DNA from: Lachnospiraceae bacterium
Lineage (GTDB): Bacteria; Bacillota_A; Clostridia; Lachnospirales; Lachnospiraceae
Direction: 5' to 3'
Assembly (NCBI GenBank): GCA_024690425.1
Contig: JAILCT010000150.1
Location: 1-8,569 of the forward strand
DNA length: 8,569 bases
The notes beneath the pieces are model-generated. The model did no database searches, was not told the origin of the DNA, and was given only the letters and a program-made list of their open reading frames with translations. The translations under genes were made by a program, and so were the position numbers. This document shows, in pieces, positions 1 through 6,727 of this stretch; positions within the stretch are counted from its first letter, which is position 1, and the number at the start of each line of letters is the position of its first letter.

Positions 1-1
1 G

Positions 2-166
2 AGGCGGGCAAGGGAGGCGGACCCGGATTATCGCAATAACAGCAATATCAAGTGGAACTTTACCAAATTTCTGGTCAACCGCATCGGACAGGTTGTTGAC
101 CGGTTTGAGCCGGATGCGGGAACGGATATAGTCAGACAGGCGGTTGAGATCGAACTGGGAATCTGA
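2..166 (+). CDS. Glutathione peroxidase, C-terminal fragment (5' end outside window)
   Basis: The open frame enters from the left edge and stops at TGA 164-166, leaving 54 residues. They contain IKWNFTKFLV followed by VVDRFEP, the hallmark C-terminal part of the glutathione peroxidase family (thioredoxin fold). The Trp and Asn of the WNFTKF motif (residues 18-19 of the fragment) are two members of the family's Cys/Sec-Gln-Trp-Asn catalytic tetrad. The peroxidatic Cys or Sec and the Gln lie upstream and cannot be seen. Family members reduce hydrogen peroxide or lipid hydroperoxides in the cytoplasm, and bacterial ones usually take electrons from thioredoxin. The ending, about 20 residues after the RFEP motif, is normal for the family, so the gene is cut by the window edge rather than broken. 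No terminator follows it. The next gene begins 67 bases downstream, so read-through is possible. Confidence 0.88.
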   Translation, partial: RRAREADPDYRNNSNIKWNFTKFLVNRIGQVVDRFEPDAGTDIVRQAVEIELGI

Positions 167-233
167 ATAAATGATTGTCATGGTTACAGTATGCTTTAGC
201 ACTGATGTATAGGAAGGGAGTGCTGTTGTTAAA

Positions 234-1616
234 ATGAATAAAACGGCAATGATAAATGAAGCGGAAGGACTTCTTGAATTTATAGATGCAAGCCCGTCAT
301 CCTTTCATGTTATTGAGAATATAAAGAAAGAACTGAATGGCTATACGGAGCTTAAAGAGGATGAGGACTGGGATCTTAAAGCAGGGAAGGGCTATTACGT
401 TACCCGCAATTCATCATCAATTATTGCTTTCTGCCTGCCAAAGTCACTCAAGGCAGTAGATATTAAGGGCTTCAACATAGCGGCAGCCCACTCGGATTCG
501 CCTGCTTTTAAGATAAAGAATGACGGTGAGATCATTGTTGAGGACAGCTACATTAAGCTTAATGTCGAAAAGTACGGCGGTGCAATTATGGCTCCCTGGC
601 TTGACAGGCCCCTGTCCATAGCAGGAAGGATCTTCGTGCAGGGTAAGAAGGGAGTTGAGGAGAAGCTTGTAAATATTGATAGGGATCTTCTTATCATCCC
701 CAATGTAGCCATCCATATGAACAGGGATGTAAATGACGGTTATAAATTCAATGTTAAGACTGACATGCAGCCCCTTATGTGTGCCACTGCTCCCGGAGGA
801 AAGCCGGAAAAGGGCACTCTTTACAGGCTGATAGCAAAGGCTGCAGGTGTAAAGAAGGACAGTATATTGAGCACGGACCTCTTCCTGTATCCGCGGGTTA
901 AGTCCGCGTTTCTTGGCGCTGATAATGAGATGATCGCCGCAAGAGCCCTTGACGATCTTGAGTGCGCCTATTCTCTCGTTCGTGGATTCCTTTCAGGCGC
1001 CGATGCGAAAGGAAAGGGGAGAAGCGCCGGAAAAGGAACCGACAAAGAGGATATAGGTAAAAAAGCCGGCATACCCGTGTGCTGCGTATTTGATAATGAA
1101 GAAACAGGCAGCCTTACAAGGCAGGGGGCTGATTCTGATTTTCTCCGTGATACACTGTACAGGATCACGGCCTGCATGAACCGGGCTGCCGGTGAAGAAC
1201 GTGATGTGAATGAATCCCTCATGCGAATGCTTGCAGGTTCGTTCATGATCTCTGCAGATAATGCACATGCCCTGCATCCAAACCATCCGGAGTATGCCGA
1301 TGCAACAGACAGGCCTGTTCTGAACGGTGGTGTGGTAGTCAAGTTCAACGCATCGCAAAAGTATACGACCGATGCTTGCTCGCATGCATACATAAAGGGA
1401 CTGGCAAAGGAAGCCGGGATCCCTGTTCAGACCTACAGCAACCGGCCGGATATAGCAGGCGGATCGACTCTTGGAAACCTGTCGGGCCGCCACGTTTCAA
1501 TTCCATCAGCAGATATAGGACTTGCCCAGCTGGCCATGCATTCATGCTACGAAACTGCCGGAACATATGACATCGGATATCTTATAAGGCTTATAACCCG
1601 CTTTTATTCATCATAA
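234..1616 (+). CDS. M18-family aminopeptidase (aspartyl aminopeptidase type)
   Basis: This 460-residue protein has the normal length and motif order of the M18 metallo-aminopeptidases, cytosolic dinuclear-zinc enzymes that remove N-terminal residues (often acidic ones) from peptides. Visible metal and catalytic positions are His86 in AAHSDSP, Asp240 in ALDDLE, Glu289 and Glu290 in DNEETGS (general base and ligand), Asp342 in SADNAHALHPNHP, and His436 in AMHSCYE. The match to the family is therefore complete. No signal peptide or membrane segment is seen. The ATG is preceded by AGGAAGGGAG at 211-220, a rather long 13-base gap; Met6 is the next in-frame ATG. Residues about 255-279 form a Gly/Lys-rich stretch between the Asp240 region and the Glu289 motif that looks like an extended surface loop. 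No convincing promoter was found in 167-233. A TTGTCA at 175-180 has no good -10 partner, so it may be read through from the peroxidase gene. Bacterial names such as apeB are used for this family, but substrate preference cannot be read from sequence. Confidence 0.93.
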   Translation: MNKTAMINEAEGLLEFIDASPSSFHVIENIKKELNGYTELKEDEDWDLKAGKGYYVTRNSSSIIAFCLPKSLKAVDIKGFNIAAAHSDSPAFKIKNDGEIIVEDSYIKLNVEKYGGAIMAPWLDRPLSIAGRIFVQGKKGVEEKLVNIDRDLLIIPNVAIHMNRDVNDGYKFNVKTDMQPLMCATAPGGKPEKGTLYRLIAKAAGVKKDSILSTDLFLYPRVKSAFLGADNEMIAARALDDLECAYSLVRGFLSGADAKGKGRSAGKGTDKEDIGKKAGIPVCCVFDNEETGSLTRQGADSDFLRDTLYRITACMNRAAGEERDVNESLMRMLAGSFMISADNAHALHPNHPEYADATDRPVLNGGVVVKFNASQKYTTDACSHAYIKGLAKEAGIPVQTYSNRPDIAGGSTLGNLSGRHVSIPSADIGLAQLAMHSCYETAGTYDIGYLIRLITRFYSS

Positions 1617-1625
1617 ATATATGAT

Positions 1626-1643
1626 ATTTACCAATCGGTAAAT
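1626..1643. promoter_or_regulatory. Inverted repeat over the -35 box, possible operator
   Basis: ATTTACC (1626-1632) and GGTAAAT (1637-1643) are perfect 7-base inverted arms around AATC. The repeat covers the whole predicted -35 element, so a dimeric repressor bound here would block RNA polymerase. It is not a terminator, because no T-run follows the right arm and the stem is short and AT-rich. The regulator is unknown and none is encoded in the window. Confidence 0.45.
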
Positions 1644-1656
1644 TCAATGTTATAAT
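1628..1656 (+). promoter_or_regulatory. Predicted sigma-A promoter for the kinase-channel unit
   Basis: A perfect TATAAT lies at 1651-1656, with TGT directly before it (1648-1650) giving an extended -10. A -35-like TTACCA lies at 1628-1633 (4 of 6 matches to TTGACA). The spacer is exactly 17 bases. Transcription would start near 1663, leaving a leader of roughly 27 bases that holds the GGAGG at 1681-1685 ahead of the kinase ATG. This is the best promoter match in the window upstream of 1690. It fits a transcription unit running from here to the terminator at 7613-7652. Confidence 0.7.
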
Positions 1657-1689
1657 TTACTAAAGCAAAGTCACCGGGACGGAGGTTGT

Positions 1690-4600
1690 ATGAATCTTGA
1701 GATACTAGAGAATGCACTTATGCTCATCGCCGCCATCATCGGTCTGTTGAGCGCCCTGTTCAGATATTTCGAAGTCCAGAAACGCGGCTGGCTGTATATA
1801 GCCGGTTACTTTCTTGCGAGCCTGTTAAGCGCTTATTACTGGACTGTCTATACTCTTGTCATGGGCGATAATCCCGACGTCTCCGGGTTTGTGGCTTACT
1901 TTGGCTGGAACGTTGCCTATCTTATCATCCTGATCGCGGCAATAAGGATGCGGCAGGAGGGTGTTAAGGGTTATATCAATCCCCTCATGTTCATACCGGT
2001 ACCTATAGGTATCGGGCTCTTTTTCTTCTACATCCAGTTTGGCGGAATATTCAATAACATATGGCAGGGCGGGCTTCTGACAGCGGCAGCATGTATATGC
2101 ATGCAGTCTCTTTTGTATTATTGCAGGAGGAGAAAAGATGGAGCTCATTTTCCCTTCTTCCATACCTTTGTCCTGATCGTTATCATAAGTGAGTATGGGA
2201 TGTGGACGGCATCCTGCTTCGACTGGCCGTCGGATGTCAGGAATCCCTACTACTATTTTGCACTTCTATCATATACAGCTTCAGTCCTTCTGGCATGGGC
2301 GGCAGGCCTTGATTATGAAGCGGAAGGCCTTGCACACCCGGTAAAGTCAAGCAATGAGATAAGGTTTCAGGCGCTTCTTCAGGCCCTGGTTGCTTTTATC
2401 CTGCTTGCGGGCTGTGCGGGAGGTTATTCCCTTGCCGCCTGGGTAAAAAGGACGATCCCAAGGGAGAGCGGATATGAGAGTACCTATTCTGCCATTGCAG
2501 TCATGCTCTTTGTGATATCCCTGCTGCTTGACTTTGTCATTATCTGTGTTATCACCTTTATAACTCTGAGACGCAAAAACACCGTGGATGTCGAGCAGAG
2601 GACAGAACCCGCGAAGCGCAGCAGGTTTAACTTCATTTTTACTCTTGGCATCACCCTTGTACTTATGATCTTCATCGTTCTTTATACGAGCAGTCATTTT
2701 TACAGGGTTTCGGTAGTCGGCATTGAGGAAAACGGTGAAGCCAAGGCAAAGTCAGCCGCAACCGACCTTGAGAACTATCTGACCAATGCCATGTCAACAC
2801 TCAGGGTCACTGCCGACAGTGTAGATCTTATGATCAAGGCCGGCCGGGACCAGGATGAAATCTGCCGTTATATAGTAGACCAGACTACCAATCAGAAGAC
2901 CCATTTTGATGAGAACTTCACGGGTTTATACGCTTATGTGAGGGGAGAATACATGGATGGTCTTGAGTGGGTTCCCCCGGTTGACTATGAGCCCACCGAA
3001 AGGGACTGGTATAAGATGGCGTTGGAGGCGAAGGGCGATACGATCATAATCCCGCCCTATGTGGACGCTCAGACCAATACAGTGGTGATCACGATATGCC
3101 AGTGCCTGTCAGACGGTAAGAATGTTGTGGCCCTTGATGTTATAGTCAATCACATACAGGATCTTACCGAAATGATAGATGTGGGCGGTAAGGGTTACGG
3201 TCTGATCGTTAACAGGGACGGCCTTATCATAGCGCATCAGGACAATGAACTTATCGGGACTGACTTTGCGGATGAATATGGAAAGACACTTCTTGATTCT
3301 GTGCTTGCAACGGATAACGGGAGCCTGTGGGCATCGGTAAACGGAGAACCCAGTACCCTGTTTGTGAGCAGGGTGATGGATCGATGGTATGTTGTCGTTA
3401 CGGTAACAGATAAGGAACTGTATGAGGATCTGTATAATCAGCTGACAGTTACCATTATCATATTCCTGATCATCTATTCGCTGGTTGCCTTCTTCTATTA
3501 CCTTGGCTATAAGAATGAGCAGGCCTACGGCCGCAAGGTTGAGGAGATGAATGTAAGCAGGCAGAAGCAGGAGTACGAGGCGCAGGTATTAAAGCTTGAG
3601 AAATATGCGGCGGATGAGGCCAACAAGGCAAAAAGCAGCTTCCTTGCGGATATGTCTCATGAAATACGAACGCCTATCAATGCAATACTGGGTATGAATG
3701 AAATGATCGGACGGGAATCCGATAACAGTGATGTCAGGGAATACTCAAGGAATATTGAGGTCTCCGGACGAAAGCTCCTGCAGCTGATAAACTCTATTCT
3801 TGACTTTTCCAAGATAGAAGACGGTAAGATGGAGATAGTTCCCGTAAGGTACAGCCTGAAGGAACTGATAACATATCTTGTCAATTCGATACAGGAGAGC
3901 GCCGAAGCCAAGGGACTTGAGTTTGAGCTTGACATAGACCCGGAGCTGCCGCGTGAACTTAACGGTGATGATGCCAGGATAAACCAGGTTATAATGAACC
4001 TGCTCACCAATGCGGTTAAGTATACCCACGAGGGCAGTGTGGCTCTCTCAATACGTTCGGGCGGGAGAAGCGAAGACAGTGTGAAGCTGTCGGTTTCGGT
4101 TAAGGATACCGGGATAGGCATTAGGGAAGAGGATATGGGCAGGCTTTTTGAATCCTTCGAGAGGCTTGATGTGATAAGGAACAGGACCATCGAAGGAACA
4201 GGTCTTGGGATGTCCATAACCACGAGACTTCTTAATCTTATGGGAAGTGAGCTAAAGGTTGAGAGTGTCTACGGCAAGGGTTCGACTTTCTCTTTCGACC
4301 TGTGGCAGAAGATAGAGGATAATGAGCCTGTCGGTGATTATAAGGTGGATACTGCAACGGATGAGTCCTCATCCTATAAGGAATCCTTTAATGCAGCCGG
4401 GGCAAGGATACTGATCGTCGATGATACCAGGGTAAACGTGACGGTTGCTGCAGGGCTCCTTAAGAAGACTGGCATAGGGATCGATTCCGCTTTCAGCGGC
4501 CGTGAGGCGATCGATCTGTGCAAAGAGAATGAATATGACGTGATCCTTATGGACCAGCGGATGCCGGGAATGGACGGAACCCAGGCCCTTAAGGGGATAC

Positions 4601-5247
4601 GTGCTCTTGAAAACGGTAAGAATAAGTCAACTCCGGTCATATGCCTGACTGCCGATGCAATAAGGGGAGCCAGGGAGCGATATATAAGCGAAGGCTTTTC
4701 GGATTATCTCACCAAGCCTGTTACAGGTGATGAGCTTGAGAGAACACTCATTAAATATCTTCCCGAAGATAAGGTTACCATCACACATGGGACGGATAAC
4801 GAAGTACCTGCCGATGACAGCACATTTGCATATCTTGCAGCAAAAGGAGTTGACACGGGCAAGGGAATGGCATACTGTCAGAATGAAGAGGATATATACC
4901 GGGATGTCTTAAGGGAATATGCTGAAGAATCAAATACACGCCGTTCACTTATTCAGGATGCATACGAGAAGAAGGACTGGGAGAATTACTCGATATATGT
5001 TCATTCTCTAAAGAGCACATCCAAGATGCTTGGTGCCGATAAGCTGTCGGAACTTGCAGCGGGGCTTGAAAAAGCTTCGAAAGCCAGGGACGAAGGCATT
5101 ATCTACAGGGACCATGACAGGACAATGGAACTGTATGATTCGCTGACGGCAATCATTAAGGAAAACATCGATCCCGGATCACCGGTGACAACCAATGAAA
5201 AGGGATATAAGGTACTTGAATTTGCTCCGGTTGAGGGCAGCAATTAG
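1690..5247 (+). CDS. Multi-span membrane dCache hybrid histidine kinase with REC and Hpt domains
   Basis: This 1185-residue membrane sensor kinase holds a full phosphorelay. Residues 1-210 show seven hydrophobic spans (about 9-25, 33-57, 66-86, 97-116, 126-145, 156-175, 187-206). Two more lie at 228-250 and 266-293, and another at 314-334. An extracellular dCache domain (about 340-580) follows, with Y433EPTERDWY441 and P456YVDA460, then a final span at 585-606. Charged loops fit the positive-inside rule with the N-terminus outside and the kinase inside. A coiled linker (607-648) leads to HisKA with His657 (DMSHEIRTP). The ATPase domain has an N box (MNLLTNAVKYT, Asn774), G1 (DTGIG, Asp806), an F box (LFESFER) and G2 (GTGLG, 836-840). 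The receiver has Asp911/Asp912, phospho-acceptor Asp955, Thr987 and Lys1009. The Hpt domain (about 1041-1160) has His1105 (VHSLKST). All catalytic residues are present. The start has GGAGG at 1681-1685, only 4 bases from the ATG. No output domain or separate response regulator gene is present, so the final phosphate acceptor is elsewhere. The 7+2-span region ahead of the Cache unit is unusual. The stimulus is unproven. Confidence 0.95.
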   Translation: MNLEILENALMLIAAIIGLLSALFRYFEVQKRGWLYIAGYFLASLLSAYYWTVYTLVMGDNPDVSGFVAYFGWNVAYLIILIAAIRMRQEGVKGYINPLMFIPVPIGIGLFFFYIQFGGIFNNIWQGGLLTAAACICMQSLLYYCRRRKDGAHFPFFHTFVLIVIISEYGMWTASCFDWPSDVRNPYYYFALLSYTASVLLAWAAGLDYEAEGLAHPVKSSNEIRFQALLQALVAFILLAGCAGGYSLAAWVKRTIPRESGYESTYSAIAVMLFVISLLLDFVIICVITFITLRRKNTVDVEQRTEPAKRSRFNFIFTLGITLVLMIFIVLYTSSHFYRVSVVGIEENGEAKAKSAATDLENYLTNAMSTLRVTADSVDLMIKAGRDQDEICRYIVDQTTNQKTHFDENFTGLYAYVRGEYMDGLEWVPPVDYEPTERDWYKMALEAKGDTIIIPPYVDAQTNTVVITICQCLSDGKNVVALDVIVNHIQDLTEMIDVGGKGYGLIVNRDGLIIAHQDNELIGTDFADEYGKTLLDSVLATDNGSLWASVNGEPSTLFVSRVMDRWYVVVTVTDKELYEDLYNQLTVTIIIFLIIYSLVAFFYYLGYKNEQAYGRKVEEMNVSRQKQEYEAQVLKLEKYAADEANKAKSSFLADMSHEIRTPINAILGMNEMIGRESDNSDVREYSRNIEVSGRKLLQLINSILDFSKIEDGKMEIVPVRYSLKELITYLVNSIQESAEAKGLEFELDIDPELPRELNGDDARINQVIMNLLTNAVKYTHEGSVALSIRSGGRSEDSVKLSVSVKDTGIGIREEDMGRLFESFERLDVIRNRTIEGTGLGMSITTRLLNLMGSELKVESVYGKGSTFSFDLWQKIEDNEPVGDYKVDTATDESSSYKESFNAAGARILIVDDTRVNVTVAAGLLKKTGIGIDSAFSGREAIDLCKENEYDVILMDQRMPGMDGTQALKGIRALENGKNKSTPVICLTADAIRGARERYISEGFSDYLTKPVTGDELERTLIKYLPEDKVTITHGTDNEVPADDSTFAYLAAKGVDTGKGMAYCQNEEDIYRDVLREYAEESNTRRSLIQDAYEKKDWENYSIYVHSLKSTSKMLGADKLSELAAGLEKASKARDEGIIYRDHDRTMELYDSLTAIIKENIDPGSPVTTNEKGYKVLEFAPVEGSN

Positions 5248-5264
5248 AGGGAGGAAATAAAGAA

Positions 5265-6671
5265 GTGGGTTCGGTTATTCATTTAAGGGTTATAATAGTC
5301 AGTGCTGTGACTATTGCTCTGGTGGTCATTTTAAGCGGATTTATAAGGAAACAGGCCAGCAAGCAGCAGGTACTGTATAAGAAATACATGCTTCATCTTG
5401 TGAGGCTGGCAATAATCGGCATATGCCTTGTGGATATCATGAAGATCATAGATCCCAAGCTGGAGATGAGCTCTCTTGTGCTGAAGGGATCCGCACTCAT
5501 AGTTGCGATCGTAGGTTTTGCGGCTCAGCCTGCAATATCCGATCTCATCGCCGGACTGCTGATAAGTATCAACAAGCCCTTCGAGGTAGGTGACAGGATA
5601 ATCGTTGAAGGTGAGGAGCCGGGTATTGTTGAGGATATCACTCTAAGGCACACGGTAATAAGGATATATGATGATATAAGGATAATCGTTCCTAACAGTG
5701 AGCTTAACACCAAGACGGTAACAAATACAAGCTATAAGAAGACGGACAGGCGGGGAATACACATGCGCTTTGCGGTAAGCTACGATACGGATGTTTCAAG
5801 GGCTATCGATGTGATACGTGACTGCGTGGCCGAGAGTCCATATACGTTAAGTGTTACCGAGAACGGAGTCACCCAGGATTCGGGACCTGTTTACTTCCTT
5901 GAATTTGCCGACAGTGCTCTTATGCTTGACACGACCATATGGGTAACAAGGACTACCAGCTCTTATGTTGCCAAGACGGACATAAACTTAAGGGTCAACC
6001 GTGCCTTTAAGAAGAACGGTATAGAGATCCCTTACAATTATCTTAATGTGATTGAATTCAAGGGTGAGAAATCAGATGCCGCGGAAGCAGTAAGCCGTCC
6101 GGCTCCGACCCGCCCCAGTAAGCGTCACTTCAGGTCCAATACGGTAAAGTATGAAGAAGGAAAAACGGACATAAGTGAAGCCATCGCGCTTACCAGGGCA
6201 TTTACAGCACATCAGAGGATCGGTGAGAAGGAAGCTGTCAAGCTTGAGCTTCTTACGGAGGAAGCTCTGGGCATTACAAGCAAGATAGCAGGCGGCGGCA
6301 TCCTTAATATGTGGGTCGAGGGAAGCGGATTTAAATACAGCATACATATAACATTCCCTTCATCATGCATAGGCTCTGATGAGTATAAGGACCTTATAGG
6401 TCTGTCTTCAAGCGGCAGGAATGAAGCCGTAAAGGATCTTTCCGGCAAGATCCGAGAGATCATGGTCATGGGACTTAATGCGGCCACCCAGAGAGGTAAG
6501 GAGGAATACAGCTGGTCCCTGAAGGCTGATTTTGCAAATGAGGATGAGATTGGAAGAAATATCCTGACAACGGTCGCAGATGATATAAGAGTCAGTGTTT
6601 CCCATGTGCAGGTTGAATTTATCGTCGTACGATCCGCCGAAAACAAGAAAGTAAAGAAAGAAAGCAAATAA
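5265..6671 (+). CDS. MscS-family mechanosensitive channel with extra C-terminal GHKL-like domain
   Basis: This is a 468-residue membrane protein. Residues about 8-25 and 43-61 are hydrophobic spans. Residues 71-103 form the glycine/alanine-rich pore helix of MscS channels, running into NKPFEVGDRI (103-112), the family's signature at the start of the beta domain. The MscS cytoplasmic alpha/beta region extends to about 267 (NGIEIPYNYLNVIEF), where small MscS proteins usually end. About 170 further residues follow a basic, proline-containing linker (280-290). The helix at 316-337 (RIGEKEAVKLELLTEEALG) resembles the N-box helix of RsbW-type GHKL ATPases, followed by paired strands (346-364). The end, IGRN...VADDIRV...VEFIVVR (429-456), resembles their last helix and strand. 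The Asn and the Asp-x-Gly of an active ATPase are missing, so it is probably a binding or scaffold domain if the resemblance is real. The start is GTG at 5265, with AGGGAGG at 5248-5254, 10 bases upstream; the first in-frame ATG (Met42) would remove the first span. It lies 17 bases after the kinase stop, so co-transcription is very likely. Confidence 0.88.
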   Translation: MGSVIHLRVIIVSAVTIALVVILSGFIRKQASKQQVLYKKYMLHLVRLAIIGICLVDIMKIIDPKLEMSSLVLKGSALIVAIVGFAAQPAISDLIAGLLISINKPFEVGDRIIVEGEEPGIVEDITLRHTVIRIYDDIRIIVPNSELNTKTVTNTSYKKTDRRGIHMRFAVSYDTDVSRAIDVIRDCVAESPYTLSVTENGVTQDSGPVYFLEFADSALMLDTTIWVTRTTSSYVAKTDINLRVNRAFKKNGIEIPYNYLNVIEFKGEKSDAAEAVSRPAPTRPSKRHFRSNTVKYEEGKTDISEAIALTRAFTAHQRIGEKEAVKLELLTEEALGITSKIAGGGILNMWVEGSGFKYSIHITFPSSCIGSDEYKDLIGLSSSGRNEAVKDLSGKIREIMVMGLNAATQRGKEEYSWSLKADFANEDEIGRNILTTVADDIRVSVSHVQVEFIVVRSAENKKVKKESK

Positions 6672-6727
6672 CCCGATATATATATTGAAACGGATTTCAC
6701 AGGTTATCATTACAAGGAGGGATTGCA

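Noticed and set aside
167..233. Promoter for the aminopeptidase gene
   Set aside because: TTGTCA at 175-180 has only AGCACT-like bases at the right distance, and TATAGG at 208-213 overlaps the ribosome binding site. Neither makes a usable pair.
1626..1643. Inverted repeat as a terminator for the aminopeptidase gene
   Set aside because: It has only 7 AT-rich pairs, no GC core and no T-run after the right arm. Its overlap with a good promoter fits an operator better.
3657..4223. 188-codon open frame on the minus strand
   Set aside because: It lies entirely inside the kinase HisKA/ATPase coding region, whose motifs are unmistakable. The antisense translation is Ser/Leu/Ile-rich with no recognisable domain.
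6212..6700. 162-codon minus-strand open frame crossing the channel gene end
   Set aside because: It is antisense to the channel's C-terminal domain, has the Ser-rich composition typical of a codon-bias shadow, and lacks a ribosome binding site I could support.
6672..6727. Separate promoter for the lysine-rich protein gene
   Set aside because: TTGAAA at 6685-6690 and TATCAT at 6705-6710 are only 14 bases apart, and the start would fall next to the ribosome binding site. Read-through from the channel gene is simpler.
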